From Pseudomonas sp. S31 (lineage in GTDB: Bacteria > Pseudomonadota > Gammaproteobacteria > Pseudomonadales > Pseudomonadaceae), in contig NZ_JACVVE010000006.1 in the NCBI RefSeq assembly GCF_016648105.1, positions 62,001 to 126,000 of the forward strand: 64,000 nucleotides of DNA, given 5' to 3'. This document shows, piece after piece, positions 34,375-44,083 of this stretch. How positions within the stretch are numbered: position 1 is the first letter of the stretch; the number at the start of each line of letters is the position of its first letter. The notes under the pieces were generated by a model that was not told where the DNA came from, did no database searches, and worked only from the letters and a program-made list of their open reading frames with translations. A program made the translations under genes and the position numbers.

Positions 34375-36765
34375 ATGAAGTTCACCCCGCGTTGCGTCCC
34401 CCTCTGGCTCGGTCTTTCCGCGTTTCCGGCGTTGCTCGCCGCCCCTCTGGCCAGTGCCTCCGAACAGCTGGCGCTGTATGCCTTCGCTCAGCCAAGCCAG
34501 CCCCTGGCCCAGGCCCTCAACGCCTTCAGCCAGGCCAGCGGGCAGAGCGTGGTCTACACCCTGGAGCTACCGGCCGTACAAGCCCCTGCCCTGAACGGCA
34601 ACTTCAGCGCCGAGCAAGCGTTGCAGCAACTGTTGGGCACCTCTGGCCTGACCTGGCGCCGCGTCGACGCCCGCACCCTGACTCTGGAGCCGCTGGACAC
34701 CTCCGGCGCGCTCACCCTGCAGGCCACCACCGTCACCTCGCAGTTGGACAGCTACAGCTACCAGCCCCCGGCGACGGCCTCGATCATGCGTGGTCAGGCG
34801 CGCAGCCAGGAAGTGCCGCAAGCGATCAACGTGGTCCCGGCCCAGGTCATCCGCGACCAGGCCCCGCGCAACCTCGACGATGCCCTGGCCAACGTCAGCG
34901 GCATCACCCAGGGCAACAACTTCGGCGGTACCTCCGACACGGTCATGAAGCGCGGCTTCGGCGACAACCGCGACGGTTCGATCATGCGCGACGGCATGCC
35001 CCTGGTTCAGGGCCGCAGCTTCAACGCCAGTACCGAGCGGGTCGAAGTGCTCAAAGGCCCGGCCTCGCTGCTGTATGGCATCCAGGACCCGGGCGGGGTG
35101 ATCAACGTGGTCAGCAAGCGCCCGCAACTGCAGCAGTACAACGCCTTGACCGTACGCGGTTCCACCTATGGCAGTGGCAAGAATGGCAGCGGTGGAGGTT
35201 TCGACAGCACGGGCGCGCTGGGTGACAGCCCTTTCGCCTACCGCCTGATCGTCGATCACGAGGATGAAGATTACTGGCGCAACTACGGCGTGCACCGCGA
35301 ATCGCTGGTGGCGCCGTCACTGGCTTGGCTGGGCGAAGATACTCAAGTGGTATTGGCCTACGAGCACCGCGAATTCCTCTATCCGTTCGACCGCGGTACG
35401 GCGTTCGGCAGCAACGGCCACCCTCTGGACATTCCGGCGACCCGGCGCCTGGACGAACCGTTCAACGACATGGAAGGGCGCTCCGACCTGTACCGTCTCG
35501 AAGTCGACCATCAACTGGCCGACGACTGGAAGCTGCACTTCGGCTACAGCTTCAACCGCGAGACCTACGATGCCAGCCAGGTGCGCGTCACCGGCGTGAA
35601 CGAGGCCAACGGCACGTTGACCCGCAGCATCGACGGCACGCACAACGCCATGAGCCGCGACCAGTTCGCGACCCTGAGCCTCAACGGCAGTGTCGAGCTG
35701 GGTGGCCTGCAGAATGACCTGCTGTTCGGCATCGACCATGAAGACCGCAAGATCTTTCGCGGTGACCTGATCCGCCAGACGGCACAATCGACCTTCAGCT
35801 ACCTGAACCCGGTCTACGGCCAGGAGGTGGAGGGCAGCACGGTGCGGGCCAGCGACAGCGACCAGACTGACAAGCTGCGCACCGATGCAGTGTTCGTCCA
35901 GGACGCGCTGCACCTGGATGACCACTGGATCCTGGTGGCCGGTGCGCGCTTCCAGCAATACGACCAGTACGCCGGCCGTGGCCGCCCGTTCAAGGCCAAC
36001 ACCGACACCAGTGGCCAGGCCTGGGTGCCGCATGCCGGGATCGTCTACCAGGTCGATGATCAGCTGTCGTTCTATGGCAGCTACAGCGAGTCGTTCAAGC
36101 CCAACTCCAGCATCGCCCCGCTGACCGGCGGCGTGGTGCTGGACTCGTCGGTGGCGCCGGAGGAGGGCAAGTCGTGGGAGTTGGGTGCCAAGCTCGACAT
36201 GCCAGGCAGCCTCTCCGGCACCCTGGCGCTGTTCGATATCACCAAGCGCAACGTGCTGGTCGCCAACTTTGACAGTGGTACTGGCGAGACGGTCTACAGC
36301 AATGCGGGAGAAGTCAGCTCGCGGGGTGTCGAACTCGACCTGACCGGCCAGCTGACCGACCGCTGGAGCCTGATCGGCAGCTATGCCTTCACCGATGCCA
36401 AGGTCACCAAGGACCCGGACCTCAAGGGCAACCGCCTGCAGAACGTGGCCCGCCACAGTGGTTCGCTGTCGGCGGTGTACGACTTCGGCAGCCTGTTCGG
36501 CGGCGACCGCCTGCGCGTAGGCGCCGGGGCGCGCTACGTCGGCGAGCGGGCGGGCAACTCGACCAACACCTTCGACCTGCCCAGCTACACCGTGGCCGAT
36601 GCCTTCGCCAGCTACGAGACCAAGCTCGACGAGCACAATGTGCGCTTGCAGCTGAACGTGAAGAACCTGTTCGACAAGGTGTACTACAGCTCGGCGGTGA
36701 ACCAGTATTTCGTGGCCATCGGTGATGCGCGGCAGGTGAGCCTGTCGAGTACGTTCGAGTTCTGA
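34375..36765 (+). CDS. TonB-dependent siderophore receptor (second), with STN domain
   Basis: 796 residues. The signal peptide ends LLAAPLASASE. The STN domain is LYAFAQPSQPLAQALNAFSQ to TLTLEPLD. A plug follows (RSQEVPQAINVVPAQVIRDQ, MKRGFGDNRDGSIMRDGMPL, VEVLKGPASLLYGIQDPGGV) and then a barrel ending VSLSSTFEF. It is of the ferrichrome/ferrioxamine-like class, but the ligand is not certain. The linked sigma/FecR genes and the PepSY protein suggest a xenosiderophore system. Confidence 0.93.
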   Translation: MKFTPRCVPLWLGLSAFPALLAAPLASASEQLALYAFAQPSQPLAQALNAFSQASGQSVVYTLELPAVQAPALNGNFSAEQALQQLLGTSGLTWRRVDARTLTLEPLDTSGALTLQATTVTSQLDSYSYQPPATASIMRGQARSQEVPQAINVVPAQVIRDQAPRNLDDALANVSGITQGNNFGGTSDTVMKRGFGDNRDGSIMRDGMPLVQGRSFNASTERVEVLKGPASLLYGIQDPGGVINVVSKRPQLQQYNALTVRGSTYGSGKNGSGGGFDSTGALGDSPFAYRLIVDHEDEDYWRNYGVHRESLVAPSLAWLGEDTQVVLAYEHREFLYPFDRGTAFGSNGHPLDIPATRRLDEPFNDMEGRSDLYRLEVDHQLADDWKLHFGYSFNRETYDASQVRVTGVNEANGTLTRSIDGTHNAMSRDQFATLSLNGSVELGGLQNDLLFGIDHEDRKIFRGDLIRQTAQSTFSYLNPVYGQEVEGSTVRASDSDQTDKLRTDAVFVQDALHLDDHWILVAGARFQQYDQYAGRGRPFKANTDTSGQAWVPHAGIVYQVDDQLSFYGSYSESFKPNSSIAPLTGGVVLDSSVAPEEGKSWELGAKLDMPGSLSGTLALFDITKRNVLVANFDSGTGETVYSNAGEVSSRGVELDLTGQLTDRWSLIGSYAFTDAKVTKDPDLKGNRLQNVARHSGSLSAVYDFGSLFGGDRLRVGAGARYVGERAGNSTNTFDLPSYTVADAFASYETKLDEHNVRLQLNVKNLFDKVYYSSAVNQYFVAIGDARQVSLSSTFEF

Positions 36766-36777
36766 AGAGGCCCCGAG

Positions 36778-37653
36778 CTACCCCGCAAACGCCAGCCGAT
36801 ACGCCCCAGGCGAAGCCCCCAGCGCCTGCCGGAAGCGGTTGCTGAAATGACTGGCACTGGCAAACCCGCACGCCAGTGCCACCTGCCCCAGCGGCAGGTC
36901 GCCCAGGCGCAGCAACTGGCAAGCCCGATGCAGCCGCCGCGCCAGCAGGTACTGGTGCGGCGGCAGGCCGAAGCTTGTGCGGAACATCCGGGCGAAGTGG
37001 TACTCCGACAGGTTGCCGCGCAGCGCCAGTTCGCCAAGGGTGATCGGTTGGTCCAGGTGCGCCTCGATGTGGTCCACCAGTTGCCGGCGCAGGTTTGGCG
37101 CCAGTCCGCCTTTCAGGCGCAGGCCGTGGCGCAGGCCGACCTGGCTCAGCACGGCATGGTCGACGATTTCGTGGGCCAGGCTACTGGCCAGCAGGCGCTC
37201 GGCGGGTTCGTCCCAGGCCATCGCCACCAGTTGCCGAAAGCGCACGGACTGCCTTGGGTCGTCGAGGAAGGTCGCTTCGCGCAATTGCAACTCCCGCGGC
37301 TCGCGGTCGAGCAAGCGTACGCAGCCCAGGCCGAACTGCGCCTCGCTGATGTACAGGTGAGCCAGGCGGATCGGGCCGTTGACCACCCAGTTCGACTCGT
37401 GGCCCGCCGGCATGATGCACAGTTTGTCTGGCGCCCCCTTGTCGGCCGGGCGCTGGCGGCGGAAGGTGCCGGTGCCGTCGGCGATGTAGCACGACAGCGT
37501 GTGGTGGCTCGGCGCCTGGTAGTCGCGGGCATCGTCGCGGTTGCTCCACAAGGCCGCGGCCAGGCCATCGCCCAGGTGCGCGCTCAGCTCCAGCCGGGCG
37601 TTGGGCGAGGCATGCATGGCGTTGAACACTTGCAGCTGGGTCAATGGGGTCAT
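36778..37653 (-). CDS. AraC-family transcriptional regulator
   Basis: 291 residues with an N-terminal cupin-like sensor part and a C-terminal double helix-turn-helix: ITLGELALRGNLSEYHFARM, FRTSFGLPPHQYLLARRL, PLGQVALACGFASASHFSNR and FRQALGASPGAYR. The ATG at 37653 has AGAGGA seven bases upstream. The frame runs open to 38256 but antisense to the exporter. It is divergent from a DMT exporter gene, which it probably controls. Confidence 0.9.
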   Translation of the reverse strand: MTPLTQLQVFNAMHASPNARLELSAHLGDGLAAALWSNRDDARDYQAPSHHTLSCYIADGTGTFRRQRPADKGAPDKLCIMPAGHESNWVVNGPIRLAHLYISEAQFGLGCVRLLDREPRELQLREATFLDDPRQSVRFRQLVAMAWDEPAERLLASSLAHEIVDHAVLSQVGLRHGLRLKGGLAPNLRRQLVDHIEAHLDQPITLGELALRGNLSEYHFARMFRTSFGLPPHQYLLARRLHRACQLLRLGDLPLGQVALACGFASASHFSNRFRQALGASPGAYRLAFAG

Positions 37654-37833
37654 GGTGAGTCCTCTGGGGTTCATCGTACTGCGCCGCAATGCCGGTGGCA
37701 TCAGCCTGGGCAGGAAAAGCGCAAGTTTGTGCAAGCAGGGAATCGCCAATCGGCAGAACACTGTTGATCCCTGTGTGGGCTTGACCCGCCAAGCGCCGGG
37801 CACCGTTCTCGAAAGGCCCAAGGAAACGCCGCC

Positions 37834-38733
37834 ATGAACCTCTCTTTGTACCTGCTCACCGTTATGATCTGGGGCACCACCTGGATCGCCCTGAAACTGC
37901 AACTGGGGGTGGTCGCCATCCCGGTGTCGATCGCCTATCGTTTCGCCTTGGCCGGCCTGGTGCTGTTCGCCATTCTCCTGCTGACCCGCCGCCTGCAACC
38001 GATGGACCGGCGCGGTCACCTGATCTGCCTGGCCCAGGGCCTGTGCCTGTTCTGCGTCAACTTCATGTGCTTTCTCACTGCCAGCCAATGGATCGCCAGC
38101 GGCTTGATCGCGGTGGTGTTCTCCACGGCGACGCTGTGGAATGCGCTCAATGCCCGGGTGTTCTTCGGCCAGAAGATCGCCAGCAATGTGCTCGGCGGCG
38201 GTGCAATGGGCCTGCTCGGGCTCGGCCTGCTGTTCTGGCCGGAGTTGTCGCACCACGCCGCCAGCCGCGAGACCCTGTACGGCCTGGCCTTGGCGCTGTT
38301 CGGCACGCTGTGCTTCTCGGCTGGCAACCTGTTGTCGAGCCTGCAGCAGAAGGCCGGGCTCAAGCCCATGACCACCAATGCCTGGGGCATGCTCTATGGC
38401 GCTGGCATGCTGGTGCTGTACTGCCTGTTCAGTGGCATCCCGTTCACCATGGACTGGAGCGCCCGCTACCTGGGGTCGCTGGCGTACCTGGTGATCCCCG
38501 GCTCGGTGATCGGCTTCACTGCCTACCTGACCCTGGTCGGGCGCATGGGGCCTGAGCGCGCGGCCTACTGCACGGTGCTGTTCCCGCTGGTGGCGTTGAA
38601 CGTGTCGGCCTACGCCGAGGGCTACCAGTGGACGCCACCGGCGCTGCTGGGGCTGTTGGCGGTGATGGCCGGTAACGTGCTGGTGTTTCGCAAGCCAAAG
38701 CCGCCAGCGACGGTGCTCGGCACGCAGAGATGA
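37834..38733 (+). CDS. EamA/DMT-family transporter
   Basis: 299 residues, ten hydrophobic segments in two EamA repeats, starting LYLLTVMIWGTTWIALKLQL. Probable exporter of a metabolite or amino acid. A purine site (caaggaaac) precedes the ATG. It is divergent from the AraC regulator, the usual arrangement for substrate-inducible export. Confidence 0.9.
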   Translation: MNLSLYLLTVMIWGTTWIALKLQLGVVAIPVSIAYRFALAGLVLFAILLLTRRLQPMDRRGHLICLAQGLCLFCVNFMCFLTASQWIASGLIAVVFSTATLWNALNARVFFGQKIASNVLGGGAMGLLGLGLLFWPELSHHAASRETLYGLALALFGTLCFSAGNLLSSLQQKAGLKPMTTNAWGMLYGAGMLVLYCLFSGIPFTMDWSARYLGSLAYLVIPGSVIGFTAYLTLVGRMGPERAAYCTVLFPLVALNVSAYAEGYQWTPPALLGLLAVMAGNVLVFRKPKPPATVLGTQR

Positions 38734-38823
38734 GCCGCGTGCGCAACTGGTAGAACTGCCAGGTGCGCGCTAGAGCGGGGCGGGGGAAACTGGCCAGCAT
38801 TCACGCTGCTTGGAACTGAACGG

Positions 38824-39192
38824 ATGCAAAGCCGACAACTGTGCAGCTATGCCCTGGTCGGCGTGCTCAATACCGCTAGCCACTGGCTGGTGTTCCTGCT
38901 GCTGCACCTTGGGGCTGGTACCAGCCAGGCGTTCAGCAACCTCGCCGGATTCCTGGTGGCGGCGAGCTTGTCTTATTTCAGCAATGCCGCGTTCACCTTC
39001 GCGGTACCGCCATCGGGTGCCCGTTACCTGTTGTTCCTGATGGGCATGGGCAACCTCAGCTTGCTGTCGGGAGCCTTGGCCGACAGGCTCCAACTGAGGC
39101 CGGGGCTGACCCTGGTGGGCTTCTCCGGGGTCAGCCTGGTTGTCGGTTACTGGTATTCGCGTGCGGTGGTGTTCAGGCGAACGAAGCCATGA
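38824..39192 (+). CDS. gtrA: GtrA-family flippase of O-antigen glucosylation
   Basis: 122 residues with four hydrophobic segments: LCSYALVGVLNTASHWLVFL, LAGFLVAASLSYFSNAAFTF and two more. GtrA is thought to flip undecaprenyl-phosphate-glucose to the periplasm. First of three genes; the next start lies 53 bases beyond its stop. Confidence 0.85.
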   Translation: MQSRQLCSYALVGVLNTASHWLVFLLLHLGAGTSQAFSNLAGFLVAASLSYFSNAAFTFAVPPSGARYLLFLMGMGNLSLLSGALADRLQLRPGLTLVGFSGVSLVVGYWYSRAVVFRRTKP

Positions 39193-39244
39193 GCCGGTCA
39201 TCACGAGGAGCATTTTATTCGGGCAAGCGTTGGAATTCGCGATC

Positions 39245-40780
39245 ATGGAAGTGAGAGTGCCCTGGCTGGAGCGATGGAACAGAACATTATCCGCGCGCGA
39301 GGTATGGCAGCTGTGCCTGCTGGCCTTGGGATTGCACGTGTTGCCGCTGATCCTGGCCGACTACCCGTATCTTGATGACGTCTGGCGCTCCCAACTGTCA
39401 GGTATCTGGCAGGATCCGAACGACTCCTGGGCTGGCCAAGGGCGGGTGCTGATCGAGTGGTTCTATGCCGTAATCGGCTTCAGCGCGGGGGCGCTCAACC
39501 TGTTCCCCTGGCCTGTGCTGGTGGCCGCCGTCATGACCGCAGGGGCAATGGCAGGCTTGGTGCGACACTACTTCGACGCCCCACGGGTCACGTGCTTGTT
39601 CGTGGTGTGGCCACTTTGGTTCAACCCGTTCTTTTTGCAGAACCTGTCCTACCAATACGATGCACCGGTGATGGCGCTGGCGCTGGCGGCGTGCATGGCG
39701 GCCATCACCCTGCGGGGCGGACGTCGTTATACCTTCGTCGGCAGCAGTGTCTTGGTGGCGATTGCAATTGGCCTATACCAGGTGAGCATCAATGTCTTTG
39801 CCGGGCTGTGTTGTATCGAGATCGTCCGCCTGGTGCTTGCCCAGGAGCGGCTGGCAGTGGTCTGCCGGGAGGTGTCGATCCGGCTTGGGCAAGTGCTGTG
39901 CGGCTGCTTGCTGTATGTCTTGACGGCTTATCAACTGATGACCGTAGCCCGCGATACGCTGCTGCCCATTGACGCCCAGTGGCCGGGAGAAATGGTTCGG
40001 CGAGGAAAAGCGGTCGTGGAGCATGTCGGGTTGTTGATCACGCCAGAAACCTGCTGGTTTTTCCTTGGCCTGATCGTCCTCGCACTGCTGGCGCTGGTCG
40101 CTGCCAGCAAGCAGGTTCTGTGCTGCCGCGACAGGCCTGGGGCCGAACGCTTGGCACTGGTGGTGCTACTGCTGTTGTCAGTTGGCGCGGTCTTGTTGCT
40201 GATTCCCGGCATGACGCTGCTGTTTCTCACGTACAACGACGGGGCCAGGTTGCTGCTCGGTGCGGGGCCTGCGTGGGTACTGCTGGCATTGCTGGCGCGG
40301 CATTGGCTGGTCGACAAGCAGCCCATTCTGGCTTGGCTGCTGGCGATACCCGTGTTGTTCATGCTGACGTTTTCGTTTGCCTATGGTCGGGTGCTGGTGG
40401 CGAAGAAGGAGTTCGAGCAACTGATCACTTTTTCCATCGCCCAGGCGATCAGCTCGACACCGACCTTGTACGAGGCTCGCCGATTCCACATCGTGCCCAG
40501 TTCATCGAGTGCCCACTGGCTGCCCGCCGCTGAGGGCGCGTTCCGTTCCATGCCGGCCCTGGACTATGTATTGAACAACCATGCTCTGGTGCTTGCCGAG
40601 ATGATGCCTCGGGTCGGCATGCCCGCCTTCGGTGGGCGCTCGCCCATGGAACGCCGGGAAATCCTGGCGCGCAGCCCGACGCCGATCCTCGATAACAAAT
40701 TCTTCGCCATCCATCGGTGTGGCGACATTGCCTATGTGCTCATGAAGCAGCCCTTCGAAGACCCGAGGTTCATCAAGTGA
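39245..40780 (+). CDS. Type-specific O-antigen glucosyltransferase (GtrII-like)
   Basis: 511 residues with about ten to eleven membrane segments. The catalytic GT-C acidic motif is in the first periplasmic loop: LADYPYLDDVWRSQ. It should add glucose from a lipid carrier to O-antigen or another surface polymer. The C-terminal soluble part contains SSAHWLPAAEGAFRSMPALD. Such genes are the variable member of gtr cassettes and determine serotype. The start at 39245 is preferred over 39140, which overlaps gtrA in another frame. Confidence 0.82.
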   Translation: MEVRVPWLERWNRTLSAREVWQLCLLALGLHVLPLILADYPYLDDVWRSQLSGIWQDPNDSWAGQGRVLIEWFYAVIGFSAGALNLFPWPVLVAAVMTAGAMAGLVRHYFDAPRVTCLFVVWPLWFNPFFLQNLSYQYDAPVMALALAACMAAITLRGGRRYTFVGSSVLVAIAIGLYQVSINVFAGLCCIEIVRLVLAQERLAVVCREVSIRLGQVLCGCLLYVLTAYQLMTVARDTLLPIDAQWPGEMVRRGKAVVEHVGLLITPETCWFFLGLIVLALLALVAASKQVLCCRDRPGAERLALVVLLLLSVGAVLLLIPGMTLLFLTYNDGARLLLGAGPAWVLLALLARHWLVDKQPILAWLLAIPVLFMLTFSFAYGRVLVAKKEFEQLITFSIAQAISSTPTLYEARRFHIVPSSSSAHWLPAAEGAFRSMPALDYVLNNHALVLAEMMPRVGMPAFGGRSPMERREILARSPTPILDNKFFAIHRCGDIAYVLMKQPFEDPRFIK

Positions 40781-40836
40781 GCTCGGCTATTGGCGACCTG
40801 GATTCGCGTGCGGTGGGCGTTGAAAAGGAGGGAACC

Positions 40837-41793
40837 ATGAGACTGACCCTGATCGTGCCGGTGTTCAACGAGGAGGAAGCGATAGAACGATTCTACCGTG
40901 CCGTTCGGGCCGAGCCGTCGCTGCAGGAAATGACCGTGGAGATCCTGTTCATCAACGACGGCAGCGTGGATGCCACCGAAGCGCTGTGTGCCGACCTCGC
41001 ACGTGCTGATGAATGGGTGTCGGTGGTCAACTTTTCGCGCAACTTTGGCAAGGAGTCGGCGCTGTTCGCTGGGCTGGAATATGCCGATGGTGATGTGGTG
41101 GTGCCGATGGATGTTGACTTGCAGGACCCCATCGAGCTGGTTGCGACGTTGATCGAGCGCTGGCGCAGCGGCGCCGAGGTGGTCCTGGCCAAGCGCCGCA
41201 GTCGAGAATCGGACAGCTCGTTGAAGCGTTGGACCGCCCGGCTGTACTACCGCCTGCACAACTGGATCGCCTCGACCTCGATCGAGGAAAACGTCGGCGA
41301 CTTTCGCCTGCTCGACCGCAAGGTGGTGGTGGCGATCCGGCAACTGCCAGAGCAGCAGTTGTTCATGAAGGGGGTGTTGTCCTGGGTCGGTTTCCGTACC
41401 GAGATCGTCGAGTACGACCGGCCGCGTCGCGTGGCCGGTTGCAGCAAGTTCGGCTTCTGGCGCCTGTGGAACCTGGCGCTGGATGGCATCACCTCATTCA
41501 GCACTCTGCCGCTGCGGTTGTGGAGCTATGTCGGCGCGGTGGTGTCGCTGTGTGCCCTGGTGGCTGCGGTATATCGGATCGTCGACCAACTCTTGCATGG
41601 CAGCGATGCACCGGGCTACCCATCGTTGATCGTCACCATGCTGTTCCTGGGGGGGATCCAGTTGATCGGCATCGGCATCCTTGGCGAGTACATCGGGCGC
41701 ATCTACCAGGAAACCAAGCACCGGCCACGCTACGTGGTACGTGAGGTGCTCGGCCGCAGGGCCGCGCGGCGGCGGCCCTCGGCGGGGCAGTGA
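40837..41793 (+). CDS. gtrB: GtrB bactoprenol glucosyltransferase
   Basis: 318 residues. GT2 catalytic part: LTLIVPVFNEEEAIERFYRA, LFINDGSVDATE, and the DxD motif in PMDVDLQDPIELV. A retained Arg-rich loop RLLDRKVVVAIRQLPEQQLF precedes two C-terminal membrane segments. It loads glucose from UDP-glucose onto undecaprenyl phosphate. The ATG has AGGAGGG five bases upstream, the best ribosome site of the cassette. It converges on the dehydrogenase gene with a ten-base gap. Confidence 0.92.
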   Translation: MRLTLIVPVFNEEEAIERFYRAVRAEPSLQEMTVEILFINDGSVDATEALCADLARADEWVSVVNFSRNFGKESALFAGLEYADGDVVVPMDVDLQDPIELVATLIERWRSGAEVVLAKRRSRESDSSLKRWTARLYYRLHNWIASTSIEENVGDFRLLDRKVVVAIRQLPEQQLFMKGVLSWVGFRTEIVEYDRPRRVAGCSKFGFWRLWNLALDGITSFSTLPLRLWSYVGAVVSLCALVAAVYRIVDQLLHGSDAPGYPSLIVTMLFLGGIQLIGIGILGEYIGRIYQETKHRPRYVVREVLGRRAARRRPSAGQ

Positions 41794-41803
41794 AGGGTGT
41801 GTG

Positions 41804-42781
41804 TCAGCGGGTTTTCCACACCTGCGGGTTGACCAGATCGCGTGGGCGCTCGCCAAGCAGCGCTGCACGCAGGTTTTCCATCGCCCGGTTGGCCATGGCC
41901 TCGCGGGTCTCGGCAGTGGCCGAGCCGATGTGCGGCAGGGTCAGGGCGTTGGGCAGTTGGAACAGCAGCGACTCGCTCAGCGGCTCCTTCTCGTACACAT
42001 CCAGGCCGGCGCCACGGATGGTGCCTTGTTGCAGGGCCTCGACCAGCGCCGCTTCGTCGACCACCGGGCCGCGAGCGATGTTGATCAGGAAGGCGCTCGG
42101 CTTCATCAGCTTGAGTTCGCGGGCACCGATCAGCTTGCGCGTGGCGTCCGACAGCGGTACCACGATGCAGACGAAGTCGGACTCGGCCAGCAGTTGCTCC
42201 AGGCTGCGGTACTGAGCCCCCAGTTCCTGCTCCAGCGCGCTCTTGCGGCTGTTGCCGGCGTACAGGATCTGCATGTTGAAGCCGAAGCGGCCACGGCGGG
42301 CCACGGCGGCGCCGATGTTGCCCAGGCCGACGATGCCCAGTGTCTTGCCATGCACGTCGCTGCCGAAGTGCGGTGGGGCGATGGTCGCCTGCCAGTTGCC
42401 GGCCTTGGTCCAGGCATCCAGCTCGGCGGTGCGGCGGGCGCAGCCCATGATCAGCGAGAAGCCCAGGTCGGCAGTGCTTTCAGTGAGCACGTCCGGGGTG
42501 TTGGTGAGGGCGATGCCGCGCTCGTTGAAGTAGTCCAGGTCGTAGTTGTCGTAGCCGACCGACACGCTCGACACCACCTCCAGCTTGCCTGCGCCTTCGA
42601 GCTGGGCGCGGCCCAGCTTGCGGCCTACGCCGATCAGGCCGTGGGCCTCGGGCAGGGCTTCGTTGAACTGGGCGTTGATGTCGCCGAGCTTGGGGTTCGG
42701 CAGGATCACGTTGAAGTCTTGCTGCAGGCGCTCGGCCATGGCCGGGGTGATACGGCTGAAGGCCAGGACGGTCTTTTTCAT
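41804..42781 (-). CDS. 2-hydroxyacid dehydrogenase (glyoxylate/hydroxypyruvate or 2-ketogluconate reductase)
   Basis: 325 residues of the D-2-hydroxyacid dehydrogenase family. NAD(P) loop GIVGLGNIGAAVARR; catalytic Arg in INIARGPVVDE, Glu in GLDVYEKEP and His in LPHIGSAT. The Arg after the Rossmann strand (YAGNSRKS) suggests NADPH. It is close to GhrB/TkrA; the exact substrate is unsettled. The ATG at 42781 is preferred over 42799. Confidence 0.9.
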   Translation of the reverse strand: MKKTVLAFSRITPAMAERLQQDFNVILPNPKLGDINAQFNEALPEAHGLIGVGRKLGRAQLEGAGKLEVVSSVSVGYDNYDLDYFNERGIALTNTPDVLTESTADLGFSLIMGCARRTAELDAWTKAGNWQATIAPPHFGSDVHGKTLGIVGLGNIGAAVARRGRFGFNMQILYAGNSRKSALEQELGAQYRSLEQLLAESDFVCIVVPLSDATRKLIGARELKLMKPSAFLINIARGPVVDEAALVEALQQGTIRGAGLDVYEKEPLSESLLFQLPNALTLPHIGSATAETREAMANRAMENLRAALLGERPRDLVNPQVWKTR

Positions 42782-42815
42782 CGGGCTACTTCTCTGCAAG
42801 GCGGTGGTGGGGGGG

Positions 42816-42893
42816 CGGCCTTTTCGCGGGTAAACCCGCTCCTACACGAGCAGCGCAGATCCTGTAGGAGCGGGTTTACCCGCGAAAAGGCCG
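42816..42893. repeat. REP pair 3 (inverted)
   Basis: ggccttttcgcgggtaaacc and its complement, 20-base core on each side, with a short spacer. Between the LysR gene and the dehydrogenase gene, both on the minus strand, so it may weaken read-through. Confidence 0.9.
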
Positions 42894-42943
42894 CTATTGG
42901 TTAGCAACCTACCATTGCCCACACCCGTCGTGCAGCAGCTTTT

Positions 42944-43891
42944 TCAGTTGGCGATGAACAATTCATGGGTCTTCAGGTCGGCCTCGTGCGCCGCCAGGAT
43001 CTCCGGCAGCGAGTTGCGCAGGTACTCGACCCAGGTCTTGATCTTCGCGTCCAGGTACTGACGCGAGGGGTAGATCGCGTACAGGTTCAGCTCCTGCAGC
43101 CGGTAGTCGGGCAGTACCCGTACCAGGCTGCCGTCGCGCAGGCCGTCGATCACCGAGTAGATCGGCAGCACGCCCATGCCCATGCCGCAGCGGATCGCGG
43201 TCTTCATCGCATCGGCCGAGTTTACCTGGAACGGCGAGGTGGTGATGTTGACCAGTTCCTGGCCTTCCGGACCATCGAACAGCCATTTCTCCAGCGGGAT
43301 CACCGGGCTGACCATGCGCAGGCAGGCGTGCTTGAGCAGGTCCGCCGGCTTGTGCGCGAAGCCATGCTTGGCCACGTACTCGGGCGAGGCGCAGACGATG
43401 CTGTAGGTGATGCCCAAGCGCTGCGAGACGAACCCAGAGTCCGGCAGCTCGGTGGCCAGCACGATGGACACGTCGTAACCCTCGTCGAGCAGGTCCGGCA
43501 CGCGGTTGGCCATGGTCAGGTCGAAGGTCACGTCGGGGTGCGATTCGCGGTAGCGGGCGATGGCATCGACCACGAAGTGCTGGCCCACGCCGGTCATCGA
43601 ATGCACTTTCAACTGCCCGGCAGGGCGGGCGTGGGCGTCGCTGGCCTCGGCTTCGGCTTCCTCGACGTAGGTAAGGATCTGTTCGCACCGCATCAGGTAG
43701 CGCTTGCCCGCTTCGGTCAGGGCGATGCGGCGGGTGGTGCGGTTGAGCAGCCGGGTTTGCAGATGGGCTTCCAGATTGGAGACCGCCCGCGACACGTTCG
43801 CGGTGGTCGTATCCAGTTGCGCGGCGGCAGCGGTGAAGCTGCCGAGCTGGGCGACGCAACTGAAAGCACGCATGTTTTGCAGGGTGTCCAT
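42944..43891 (-). CDS. LysR-family regulator (AaeR-like)
   Basis: 315 residues. Helix-turn-helix FSCVAQLGSFTAAAAQLDTT then TANVSRAVSNLEAHLQTRLL; the effector domain includes MTGVGQHFVVDAIARYRESH. It is divergent from the FUSC-type efflux operon, so it most likely controls that operon, as AaeR does for aaeXAB in E. coli. The inducer is unknown. Confidence 0.9.
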   Translation of the reverse strand: MDTLQNMRAFSCVAQLGSFTAAAAQLDTTTANVSRAVSNLEAHLQTRLLNRTTRRIALTEAGKRYLMRCEQILTYVEEAEAEASDAHARPAGQLKVHSMTGVGQHFVVDAIARYRESHPDVTFDLTMANRVPDLLDEGYDVSIVLATELPDSGFVSQRLGITYSIVCASPEYVAKHGFAHKPADLLKHACLRMVSPVIPLEKWLFDGPEGQELVNITTSPFQVNSADAMKTAIRCGMGMGVLPIYSVIDGLRDGSLVRVLPDYRLQELNLYAIYPSRQYLDAKIKTWVEYLRNSLPEILAAHEADLKTHELFIAN

Positions 43892-44083
43892 GGGTCACTC
43901 TCGATGTTGAGGGCGAAATTGTGTCACGAAGTAACGGCGAAGTTATGAAATTCTGCCTTCGACCAAAGGCGGATTATCGCTGTTTCGGTAACAAAGATTC
44001 GCAGGAATATACGCTTATCGCCAGTGCGGCGGCCCCCTAGAATTGCTCGGCCCCCTCCACCTCTTCCTCGGGAAATCGCAGCT

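Noticed and set aside
37654..38256. N-terminal extension of the AraC regulator to 38256
   Set aside because: It would be antisense to the exporter gene; the ATG at 37653 has a good ribosome site and family length.
42816..42893. A CRISPR-like repeat cluster
   Set aside because: The repeats are only paired and inverted and have no regular spacers; they fit REP elements.
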